Assembly (NCBI RefSeq): GCF_927312905.1
Contig: NZ_CAKMHQ010000011.1
Location: 1 to 34,525 of the forward strand
Length of the DNA stretch: 34,525 bases
Source: Candidatus Nitrotoga sp. 1052
GTDB taxonomy: Bacteria > Pseudomonadota > Gammaproteobacteria > Burkholderiales > Gallionellaceae
Direction: 5' to 3'
The notes under the pieces were generated by a model that saw only the letters and a program-made list of their open reading frames with translations, was not told where the DNA came from and did no database searches. Positions 1 to 6,956 of the stretch are shown here, piece after piece (the first letter of the stretch is position 1; each line of letters begins with the position of its first letter). The translations under genes and the position numbers were made by a program.

Positions 1-129
1 ATTTTTTACTCGTGCCTTGTCTTGCCTAGAAACTTGAATTTTTAGAGGCGCCCTTAAGAGTCTTCTTATGGGATTTCGTACTTAGCGTCATTGTCCTATT
101 TTTCTGAAAATATTTATTTCGGAGGCAAC

Positions 130-1167
130 ATGCCACTCAAGGCTTACGGCGTTTTGAAAGGTAGGGCCATTTCCCGTCGTTTGGGTTCAGGGTCTTCACC
201 GCACTACCAAGTCCACATTGTGGATGAGATTGGTACTAATTACCGTATTGCAATCAATGTGAAATCGCAATTGGCTCCTTCGGAGCTGATGTACTATGTC
301 AAGTCGCATTTTGTGCATCCGCTCACATCCGTTGTCGCCGTTTTGCCAAGTGGCTTCAGCCCGCTTGCGCCAAGTCCCGCCTCAGGCGCGCTTGACCTGA
401 TCCGAGGCAACCTGATGCAGCCGGGAATGATGACGCCGCTTCCACACTCTCTGCCCGGCCCTGATAACGATCTGAACGAGAAGCTTGATCAGATTGTGCA
501 GCGTGCAATGGCTGATGAGGAGGCGCTGGTTTATGCTTTCGGCGAACGCTGGGGACCGGAAAACAACAAGGCGGATAAGTACTTCGGCTTCGTGCCCGGC
601 AATGGCATTCACGACATTCACATGAACCAGGGCAATGTGGGCAGCTTCATACAGGACGACGGTGTATGGCAGGATGGTGGCCTGTTGTTTCAATTTCCCA
701 ACCAACAACAGTGGACGGCCGTCTTTCTGAAGTTCCAGTCTCAAAGCTGGCACACCAGCGATGTCACGGGACACACATTAAGTGGCCCGGACGATGGCGA
801 ACCAGTGAATCCCGATCCGATTGTGCCGCAACCGACAGATACAGCACCCGATGGCTTGGTCCGCATTGTCGCGGCGATGGTTAATTCGAAGGCTTCGCCA
901 GAAATGGAGTGGGTTTACATACTGAATGCAAGTGACCGCGCTGTCTCGCTGGCTGGCTGGCATATGGCCGATAAGCAGAAAGCGAAAATGCCCTTGAGCG
1001 GCACTCTCGACGCTGGCGCCATGCTGCGCGTCGATGTGCAATCACCCATGGTCTTGTCTAACAAGGGGGGCATCATCACCCTGCTGAACCAAAACGACTT
1101 GAAGGTGCATGGTGTTTCCTACACCAGGGAACAAGCCAACCAACCCGACTGGACAATTGTCTTTTAG
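130..1167 (+). CDS. DUF2278 family protein with C-terminal lamin-tail-like domain
   Basis: 345 residues. Residues about 1-225 read as the DUF2278 (YukJ-like) domain: it opens MPLKAYGVLKG and later has FGERWGPENNKADKYFGF, IHDIHMNQGN and a D-G-x-W-Q-D-G stretch. Residues about 240-340 look like a lamin-tail (LTD) beta-sandwich, with EWVYILNAS and LAGWHMADK. An Asp/Pro-rich linker joins the two parts. The molecular role of DUF2278 is not known to me. The ATG at 130 was chosen because GGAGG lies just upstream (121-125) and the family start follows; in-frame codons from 91 lack a ribosome site. No signal peptide is visible. The next gene starts 9 bases after the stop, with its ribosome site overlapping this stop, so the two are probably co-translated. 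Confidence 0.8.
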   Translation: MPLKAYGVLKGRAISRRLGSGSSPHYQVHIVDEIGTNYRIAINVKSQLAPSELMYYVKSHFVHPLTSVVAVLPSGFSPLAPSPASGALDLIRGNLMQPGMMTPLPHSLPGPDNDLNEKLDQIVQRAMADEEALVYAFGERWGPENNKADKYFGFVPGNGIHDIHMNQGNVGSFIQDDGVWQDGGLLFQFPNQQQWTAVFLKFQSQSWHTSDVTGHTLSGPDDGEPVNPDPIVPQPTDTAPDGLVRIVAAMVNSKASPEMEWVYILNASDRAVSLAGWHMADKQKAKMPLSGTLDAGAMLRVDVQSPMVLSNKGGIITLLNQNDLKVHGVSYTREQANQPDWTIVF

Positions 1168-1176
1168 GAGTGTGTC

Positions 1177-2817
1177 ATGCGCATTACCAAGCAGCTTGGC
1201 AAATTGACGGTACAGGCGGTCGCGGGTACGCATGTGGTGCTGCTTGGCTGGAGCATGACGAAAGCCGATTCGCGCCACGTGCTGGGGTTTGCCGTTCATC
1301 GCACGGACCATACCGAGGACGAGGCCTATTGGCTGGAGGGAGTAAAGGTATTTGCCGAAACCGATCCAGGTACGGACAAAGCTTCGTTACGTTCCCACCC
1401 GGTGCAGGGTTTCACTTGGTCCGACTTCACGGCCAAGCCGGGGCACGATTATACCTACCGCGTAGTGGCGCTGAAGGGTTCGCCCAGGAGCCTGATCGAA
1501 GATGATGAGATCGAGGTGCGCGTGCAAACCGAAAAGGAAGACAACGGCCTGCACGAAGTGTGGTTCAATCGCGGCGCCGCCGCCAGCCAGGAGTACGCAC
1601 GCCGCTTCAAAAACAAGAGTCCCGAGGCGGTGGGTAAACCAGCTTTCGATTGGCTTTCGCGCGGTTTAATGGAAGCGCTGCTCGAGTTTCTGCTGCGTGC
1701 GAAGAACAGTCAATGGAAGTTGCGCGTGGCCGCTTATCAGTTCACCAACGAAACTGTTTTAAAAGCTTTGAAATCGGCCAAGGATCGCGGCGCTGATGTA
1801 AGCATCATATACGACGGCCGTGACGAAAAAGTTTCAGCGCTCAATGATGCAGCCGTGCTTAACGCGGGTATCGACAGTCTATGCAGGAAGCGGACCGCAA
1901 ATCCGAGCGCCATCGCACACAATAAATTTATCGTGCTGTTAAAGGGTAGCCAGCCGCAGGCGGTTTGGACGGGCTCGACGAATATCACTGATGGCGGCAT
2001 CTTCGGACATTCGAATGTCGGGCACGTAGTGAACGATATGGACATTGCAAGCAGCTATCATGATTACTGGAACTTGCTTGCGGCCGACCCTGGTTTTTCC
2101 TTGTTGCGCCCCGATGTGGAAGCGCTGACGCGGACGCCCGCCCCTGGCAGCTCGCCAGGGCATGCAACGAGCGCGTTATTCAGCCCCCGCTCTGGTGTGA
2201 AACTGCTCTCATGGTATGCCGAACAGGCGGCCGCCGCGCAATCGATGCTTTGCATGGCCTTTGCTTTCGGCATCAACAAGGCCTTTGTCCCCGTATTTGA
2301 TACGCCCTTTGGCGGGTTGCGTTATGCCTTGCTCGATAATGACGGCAATCGGCCCGAACCAGAAGCGGAGGTGTTACGGCTGCGGAAGCTGCCCTTTAAT
2401 CGCTTCGCTATCGGCAGCATGATTCGCGTAAATAGTTTTGATAAGTGGCTGAAGGAGGGATTGAGTGGATTGAATTCGCATGTGCCGTATATTCATACGA
2501 AGTTCATGCTGGTCGATCCGTTGGGATCGAATCCAATTGTGATCTCAGGATCGGCGAATTTCTCGGATGCGTCGACCAATGCCAACGACGAGAACATGCT
2601 GGTAATTCAAGGCAACACGACTGTGGCAGACATCTATCTGACGGAGTTTTTCCGTCTCTGGAACCACTATGCATTTCGTGAATGGGCGGCAAAGAATCAA
2701 GGCAATCCCGACGTGAAACCGCAGTTTTTGAAGGCGGACGATACCTGGCGGAATATTTATTTCGGTAACACTGAACAATCACGGCAAAGAGTATTGTTTT
2801 CCGGCGCAACCAGCTAG
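1177..2817 (+). CDS. Phospholipase D-like protein with FN3-like N-terminus
   Basis: 546 residues. Residues about 5-115 resemble a fibronectin type III-like beta domain, ending near YTYRVVALKG. The rest is a two-motif phospholipase D fold. The first HKD motif is H248-N-K250 with the downstream G-S-T-N; the usual Asp of HxK(x4)D is Leu255. The second is complete, H440-T-K442 with D447, followed by SGSANFSDAS. Such proteins hydrolyse or transfer phosphodiester bonds in lipids or nucleic acids; the substrate here cannot be read. No signal peptide or membrane segment is seen. The TAGGAG ribosome site overlaps the stop of the DUF2278 gene. Downstream it converges on the peptide operon, with a palindrome between them. 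Confidence 0.8.
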   Translation: MRITKQLGKLTVQAVAGTHVVLLGWSMTKADSRHVLGFAVHRTDHTEDEAYWLEGVKVFAETDPGTDKASLRSHPVQGFTWSDFTAKPGHDYTYRVVALKGSPRSLIEDDEIEVRVQTEKEDNGLHEVWFNRGAAASQEYARRFKNKSPEAVGKPAFDWLSRGLMEALLEFLLRAKNSQWKLRVAAYQFTNETVLKALKSAKDRGADVSIIYDGRDEKVSALNDAAVLNAGIDSLCRKRTANPSAIAHNKFIVLLKGSQPQAVWTGSTNITDGGIFGHSNVGHVVNDMDIASSYHDYWNLLAADPGFSLLRPDVEALTRTPAPGSSPGHATSALFSPRSGVKLLSWYAEQAAAAQSMLCMAFAFGINKAFVPVFDTPFGGLRYALLDNDGNRPEPEAEVLRLRKLPFNRFAIGSMIRVNSFDKWLKEGLSGLNSHVPYIHTKFMLVDPLGSNPIVISGSANFSDASTNANDENMLVIQGNTTVADIYLTEFFRLWNHYAFREWAAKNQGNPDVKPQFLKADDTWRNIYFGNTEQSRQRVLFSGATS

Positions 2818-2899
2818 TACGTGGCCGCGAAACCATTAGGGAATTTCTTTAAAAGCAAATGATCAGCATGACAGCTCACGCGCCAGTTCGGCTGGACGC

Positions 2900-2919
2900 G
2901 GGTGGGCATGTGCCCACCC
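2900..2919. repeat. REP-like palindrome, copy 1
   Basis: A perfect 9-base inverted repeat, GGGTGGGCA / TGCCCACCC, with a 2-base centre. It lies between the convergent phospholipase D gene and the last peptide gene. It has no T-run, so it is not a classical intrinsic terminator, though it could act as a transcription or RNA-decay boundary. A shorter copy of the same arms is at 3334-3358. Confidence 0.75.
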
Positions 2920-2934
2920 TACCGGTACATCCCA

Positions 2935-3180
2935 TCAGATGGAAAAGGTCTCACAAGATCCACCAGCAATACAACAGCTTGCAACACCCAAACCCCAGCA
3001 GCAGCATGTCCTGCCTTTCATGCTGTTGAAGCAACCACAACCGATGGCTCTCATGGCGGGGTGTATCATTCCTTTTCCCCCTTGTTCGAGACCAGCCAAT
3101 ATAGCACCTGCTTGGTAGTGCACGCTACTCTCATAAAACGAAGCTTCCGCTGAAAAGCCCGGCATTCTCGTCGTATTCAT
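2935..3180 (-). CDS. Precursor-like peptide F (cysteine-rich)
   Basis: 81 residues. It starts at the ATG ending at 3180, behind a good AGGAG site 7 bases away; an in-frame ATG further upstream lacks this. The N-terminus is MNTTRMPGFSAEASFYESS, i.e. the family motif MPGFxAExSxY preceded by five extra residues. The C-terminal half is rich in Cys and Gly: GCGC, a CCC triplet and a CC pair give eight cysteines, ending in ETFSI. It is the last gene of the peptide series. I infer a RiPP-type leader plus a variable core; the modification, cleavage site and activity are unknown. REP-like palindromes flank it on both sides (2900-2919 and 3334-3358), and a 272-base gap separates it from peptide E. Confidence 0.7.
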   Translation of the reverse strand: MNTTRMPGFSAEASFYESSVHYQAGAILAGLEQGGKGMIHPAMRAIGCGCFNSMKGRTCCCWGLGVASCCIAGGSCETFSI

Positions 3181-3333
3181 TTTAGTCTCCTCTTTCATTC
3201 GGTTGGTTAGACCGTAGGTTAGCAACTTTATAATATTCATGTATTAGCCTGGGCGGGCAACGCTTTTTTGTCCGTCATTTTCGGCATTTGCGGTGTTCCG
3301 CGCGTCCATCGTAGATAGCGACACTCATTTTGC

Positions 3334-3358
3334 GTGGGCATGAAAAGTATGTGCCCAC
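3334..3358. repeat. REP-like palindrome, copy 2
   Basis: GTGGGCA (3334-3340) and TGCCCAC (3352-3358) form a 7-base stem with an 11-base loop. The right arm and its continuation CCTA match copy 1 at 2900-2920. It lies in the 272-base gap between peptides E and F, which otherwise holds no recognisable gene. Confidence 0.65.
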
Positions 3359-3452
3359 CCTAACTAAAGCAAATCCACCCAATTTACCGGCCGTACAGCC
3401 GCTATGAGAACCGCATCAATCGCGATGGATGCGCTTTGTACTTCAGCGCATC

Positions 3453-3701
3453 CTATGCTCGTTCTGCTATCAGGAGGCCACCGATTGTGAAGGGACGAAG
3501 CCCGCAAAAGAAACGGCATGTGAGATCGTCTACCCCATTTCCCCTGCATCTCCAGTAGCAGGCGGCTCCCTCCGGCTGGAAACGAAGTTGCGGTACAACT
3601 CCGCTGCCTTCTGAAGGAAATCTGCCGAAATCGGCCTTCCCTCGGTATATGCCCATGGTTGGGCCAAGCGATGATTCTGCATTAAATCCGGGCACGTTCA
3701 T
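3453..3701 (-). CDS. Precursor-like peptide E
   Basis: 82 residues, with an AGGAGG site upstream. The N-terminus MNVPGFNAESSLGPTMGIYRG carries the family motif but has Gly-Pro in place of the usual Tyr, a variant shared only with peptide D. After about residue 22 it diverges into a basic, aromatic region with four cysteines (CYWRC and a later C-RFF-C) and ends LLIAERA. The nucleotides encoding the start are nearly identical to those of peptide D (for example 3661-3687 against 4118-4144), showing a fairly recent duplication. The motif suggests a conserved leader recognised by a shared enzyme, with the remainder as variable core; that is inference from architecture. Confidence 0.7.
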   Translation of the reverse strand: MNVPGFNAESSLGPTMGIYRGKADFGRFPSEGSGVVPQLRFQPEGAACYWRCRGNGVDDLTCRFFCGLRPFTIGGLLIAERA

Positions 3702-3804
3702 TTCGAACCTCCTAATCGTTTTCAGGTTTAACAGTTATGGCATGTGGCCCGAATGCAGCTCAACGTTATCCGGGCACACACATTGCCCTGACTCCACTCC
3801 CTGG

Positions 3805-4158
3805 CTACACTGGATACCAACACACTTCTATCTGATTCACTTCACATATCCAGCCTGGGTCAGCAGGATAAGGAGTTCCATCACTTGGGGGGCGATGGCA
3901 CTCTATTATGGGAACGTAGTTGCACTTTTTTGAACCTGAGCCTGAGCCAGAACCAGAACCACCGCGCGCGAACATTGCTCCACCCGTAAGCTCTTGCCAT
4001 CGTACTGAGGAGTCCATTTCGCGCCCCGAGATTCTTGACCGGAAGCCCAGCATGGGCAAAACTTCAACCATATTTGAATTGCTGAAACAAGCATTCCCTC
4101 GATATCTCCCTATGGATGGGCCAAGCGATGATTCCGCATTAAATTGAGGTAAGTTCAT
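3805..4158 (-). CDS. Precursor-like peptide D with Gly-Ser tract
   Basis: 117 residues, preceded by AAGGAG. The N-terminus MNLPQFNAESSLGPSIGRY is the closest relative of peptide E; Gln replaces the conserved Gly at position 5. The middle holds a low-complexity run, RGGSGSGSGSGSKK, encoded by a short imperfect tandem repeat near 3933-3962. The C-terminal third has five cysteines in total with peptide E-unlike sequence (CNYVPIIECH, WICEVNQIEVCW). The Gly-Ser tract looks like a flexible linker separating leader from C-terminal core. The function is unknown. Length and content differ from every other member of the series apart from the shared start. Confidence 0.7.
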   Translation of the reverse strand: MNLPQFNAESSLGPSIGRYRGNACFSNSNMVEVLPMLGFRSRISGREMDSSVRWQELTGGAMFARGGSGSGSGSGSKKCNYVPIIECHRPPSDGTPYPADPGWICEVNQIEVCWYPV

Positions 4159-4273
4159 GATCTAAATCTCCTTTTTATGTCAAATAATAACGGAAACCCC
4201 TCAACCAAATCCACTAGCACAAAAACACTAGTTGAACGAGGAGTCACGATGCACCTTCCGGATCGAGTCAGCC

Positions 4274-4579
4274 TTAACAGCTCTGTTCCCACTCCCTAAA
4301 GATTTCAGGTTCGCAACGTACGTGACCCTGACCTGGCGGAATCCCTAGCTCTGAACTCCCCGGTGCTCCCTCTACGACCGTACATTCATATCCCCACAAG
4401 AAACACTCGCGCGTCCCGTTCACACAAGGTCCGCACTGGCGTCGCACCCGACTACGAAACTGAGGTTGGACAACTGCGACACTATCGGCAGAGCTACCAA
4501 TAAAGCCGGTTAAGTAAGTCGCGGTCGATTGGTAGATACTTACCTCTGCAGTAAATCCAGGCATATTCATAATGTTCAT
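4274..4579 (-). CDS. Precursor-like peptide C
   Basis: 101 residues from the ATG ending at 4579, which is best placed for the AGGAG site; a second ATG nine bases in would give MNMPGF directly. It starts MNIMNMPGFTAEVSIYQSTATY. The remainder contains six cysteines, CGPC near the middle, then ECFLWGYEC, and ends with a terminal Cys. The C-terminal sequence is not alignable by eye with its neighbours. It belongs to the series by motif, spacing and orientation. A 243-base gap to peptide B carries no recognisable gene or remnant of the motif. Confidence 0.7.
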   Translation of the reverse strand: MNIMNMPGFTAEVSIYQSTATYLTGFIGSSADSVAVVQPQFRSRVRRQCGPCVNGTRECFLWGYECTVVEGAPGSSELGIPPGQGHVRCEPEIFREWEQSC

Positions 4580-4822
4580 TTCATATCTCCTTTTGGTTGG
4601 TTAGGTTCAACGGTCATAACCCGCAGTTGGGATGTCCTCAGAATCCAAACAATACGGTGGTATCAAGTGTTGGGGTTCGTTGCCTCGCCCCAACCTGCGC
4701 GCTGTGTTATGGTGGATTGCTAGCGCGAAATTACCCTGCAGCTCACCCGCCGAACAGCCGTAAGCACCGAAGGTATTGGCGCTGGTGGCCGTTCTTCATC
4801 CTACAGCCAGAACGGTTGGCAA

Positions 4823-5170
4823 TTACACTAGAGAAAAAAGGCCGCTCTGGAAATTGCCAACAGTATCTAAAATTCTAGATTTCACGGCCCTGTCATAGCA
4901 TTTGTTGGGGTAATCACAATCTATGCAAACTGGAAAGCTGTTTGGCGAAGGAGCGGTGCAGCAACGCCCCATTGAGTCGTAAGTACCACTAATAACGGTG
5001 CCGGAGATCCGTCCATAACATTTGCCGCCGGGTGTGTTCTCGCTATTCGGCTTCTGCATGTACACTTGGTTGTCATTTTTTCCACTGCCGAAACTTCGAG
5101 CTGCTTCAGACTGGAAATGACTAACAGTGTTGTAAATCGAATTCTCTGCAGTAAATCCTGGAATATTCAT
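4823..5170 (-). CDS. Precursor-like peptide B
   Basis: 115 residues. The start MNIPGFTAENSIYNTVSHF matches the family motif. The ribosome site (AGAGG) is weaker than in its neighbours. The C-terminal part has six cysteines, in CYGRISG, GRCC, VCIDCDYPNKC, and a hydrophobic end GLFSLV. The Asn/Ser/Gly-rich middle may be a linker. No secretion signal or double-glycine cleavage site is visible. The role is inferred only from the shared leader-like start and the operon with a protease and a PatG-like protein. Confidence 0.7.
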   Translation of the reverse strand: MNIPGFTAENSIYNTVSHFQSEAARSFGSGKNDNQVYMQKPNSENTPGGKCYGRISGTVISGTYDSMGRCCTAPSPNSFPVCIDCDYPNKCYDRAVKSRILDTVGNFQSGLFSLV

Positions 5171-5312
5171 TTAACTTGCCTCTTTGGTTGAGTTAATGTT
5201 CATAGTTTATTATTCCTCAAGACATTGATTTTAAACAGACAGCAACTTCCGTTTGGATTACCGCTTTGCCTAGTCCAACCTACGCGGGCTTGGGAATGGA
5301 CGATCGTCTTGG

Positions 5313-5675
5313 CTAACTCTGTCGCCGCATTTCATCTGCTACCTGGCGACAAAGCCACGGATTAACTAAAGCACTGCACCCTCCTTCCCAAAAGTCTATA
5401 CCTGTGCTCGACAGAAAGTCGTTGAACGAATTGCGTGGTGTACTCAGATCAACACCTGCGAAGGGGTCGCGACAACGTTGTGCGCACTGGTTACGTGTCA
5501 ATTCAGGGTGTGCTTCCAGGCAGTCATTCTGGCAACCCGCGAAGCCCTTGAAATCCCGGCCTCCGAGTTGAGAGATAACGGCAGTGCTTTGCAGTTCACC
5601 CTGTTGTCCGAGAGAACAGTAGCGGTTATTCGTCCTGTAGAGAGAAGCTTGTGCTGTAAATCCTGGCATATTCAT
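5313..5675 (-). CDS. Precursor-like peptide A
   Basis: 120 residues, first of the six peptide genes, 27 bases after the PatG-like gene and with a strong AGGAGG site. The N-terminus MNMPGFTAQASLYRTNNRY is the family motif with Gln for Glu at position 9. The rest holds seven cysteines, including GCQNDC and QCAQRC, and a short Arg-rich end (DEMRRQS). It is more charged and protein-like than peptide F, so the family may be diverse small secreted or modified proteins rather than classical short-core RiPPs. Modification and activity are unknown. Confidence 0.7.
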   Translation of the reverse strand: MNMPGFTAQASLYRTNNRYCSLGQQGELQSTAVISQLGGRDFKGFAGCQNDCLEAHPELTRNQCAQRCRDPFAGVDLSTPRNSFNDFLSSTGIDFWEGGCSALVNPWLCRQVADEMRRQS

Positions 5676-5702
5676 TTTAGTTGCCTCCTAGTATTTTCAT
5701 GT

Positions 5703-6653
5703 TTAACGGTCAAAGTACGGTGACATCTTGGCGACGAGGAATGGAAATTCCTCGGTCACATCGCAGCGCACAAAGAACTTCTCGGTGAAATCGGTGTTGC
5801 GATTGGTGTAAGCGAAGATGACATCGACGATGTTACGCGTGCTGCTCAAGGGCGAGGGCCGCACTTCCACTCCTGTCAACGAAAAGTCCCGCCCAAACTC
5901 CTCGGCTGCCTTGGCATAAATAGCCGGATAGCGCATGGCCAAGTAGTTCAGGACGCGGTGCTCGTCGGTCGCGCCGGCGTTGTCCGTCAGCTGCATGATC
6001 CTGTTGAACAGCTCCTCGGCTGCCGGGCCGAATTGCGCGGCCGTGGTCTTTTCCGGCTTTGGGATGGCCTTGATGAGTGCATCGCGGTTGAAGGAATAAA
6101 TTTGGTCGAATGCAACGATGGGAATCATTAGCCCATTGCACATTTCCGGCGGGGAGATAGGTCCGCGCAGGCCGATGACGACATCGATATCATTGGGGCT
6201 GGGGGCAGGACGGATGGCCTCCACCAGCAGATCAATATCGGCCGGATCGCGTGGTTGCAGCAGATAGGTTTCCAGCCCCTGGATGCTCAGAACCCAGCAC
6301 AGTTGGCGCACCAGGTAGCGGTTCTCGCGCTTGGACAGAACGGTGTGGAAGGTCTGTTGATCGGTTTTTCCGACAGTTTCTGTCCGCCCGGTCGCTTGGG
6401 CGAACTCCTTTTCCACGGCGAGATTCGGGAAGCGCGCTTCGACCCGGCCGATGGCATATACATAAGGCACCATCCCGGTACCATTGGGACTCAAACTGGC
6501 AGCCCCTGCGCAGCCGCAGGTTCCGCCCTGCGGAGCGATCGTCGAAGTTGTACGGGCCTCGGGATAAGTCGAGACAGAGGCAATTCCCCCATCATTTTTC
6601 TTGACCTGCCTGCTGTCCATCGACTGTTCTATCGATTCAGTTTGTTCATTCAT
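5703..6653 (-). CDS. PatG-like peptide maturation protein (C-terminal PatG-type domain, no protease)
   Basis: 316 residues. From about residue 60 it matches the conserved region I associate with PatA/PatG-type cyanobactin maturation proteins: YVYAIGRVEARFPNLAVEKE, then RENRYLVRQLCWVLSIQGLE, LLQPRDPADID, DVVIGLRGPISPPEMCNG, and a C-terminus with FFVRCDVTEEFPFLVAKM. In cyanobactin systems PatG has a subtilisin domain that cleaves and macrocyclises; here that activity is a separate gene (6957-7832), so this protein probably has an accessory or binding role. The first 60 residues are polar and contain a GGTCGCAG segment (Cys46, Cys48) that could bind metal or be modified. It has a good AAGGAG ribosome site. 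Confidence 0.72.
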   Translation of the reverse strand: MNEQTESIEQSMDSRQVKKNDGGIASVSTYPEARTTSTIAPQGGTCGCAGAASLSPNGTGMVPYVYAIGRVEARFPNLAVEKEFAQATGRTETVGKTDQQTFHTVLSKRENRYLVRQLCWVLSIQGLETYLLQPRDPADIDLLVEAIRPAPSPNDIDVVIGLRGPISPPEMCNGLMIPIVAFDQIYSFNRDALIKAIPKPEKTTAAQFGPAAEELFNRIMQLTDNAGATDEHRVLNYLAMRYPAIYAKAAEEFGRDFSLTGVEVRPSPLSSTRNIVDVIFAYTNRNTDFTEKFFVRCDVTEEFPFLVAKMSPYFDR

Positions 6654-6731
6654 AATCGTTTTCTCCTTGGGCTAGTAGTAAATTTAAACCGTGCTTAACA
6701 AATATTGTCGATCGCTAAAAAGGCGATTCCC

Positions 6732-6950
6732 CTACTTCGATTGTCGATTCGAAAAAACCATCCTGCGATTGAGCGCGGCGGCTCGCTGTTCACAGCCTCC
6801 GCAGGGTTGTATCCCAAAATAGGAGGTCGCTCGTTTAATTACATCACCAAGCCCGATTTCCTCAACAGTGATAAATCCAGGCAGGCGCATTCGGCGAGGC
6901 GGGTGTTCGCTCTGGTCTGGGGAATCATTGTCTTCGCTTACATTTGACAT
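6732..6950 (-). CDS. Small CGGC-motif protein
   Basis: 72 residues, with a GGGAG site, starting 6 bases after the S8 protease stop. The charged N-terminus (SEDNDSPDQSEH) is followed by RMRLPGFITVEEIGLGD, then KPCGGC-like IQPCGGCEQRAAALNRRM. From memory the segment GLGD-x-IKRAT ... CGGC-x-x-RAAALN recurs in small bacterial hypothetical proteins; I do not know its function. The CxxC could bind metal or be redox-active. The internal M-R-L-P-G-F resembles the leader motif M-N-x-P-G-F of the six peptides downstream, so it may be a seventh substrate or a leader-mimicking partner. Function unassigned. Confidence 0.65.
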   Translation of the reverse strand: MSNVSEDNDSPDQSEHPPRRMRLPGFITVEEIGLGDVIKRATSYFGIQPCGGCEQRAAALNRRMVFSNRQSK

Positions 6951-6956
6951 GGCTAT

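Noticed and set aside
2900-2919. Terminator for the convergent genes
   Set aside because: The stem is strong but no T-run follows on either strand; listed as a REP-like repeat instead.
2898-3363. CRISPR array
   Set aside because: There are only two imperfect palindrome copies of different spacing, with no regular spacers and no cas genes.
6705-6947. 80-codon plus-strand ORF
   Set aside because: It is the complement of the better-supported 72-residue CGGC protein.
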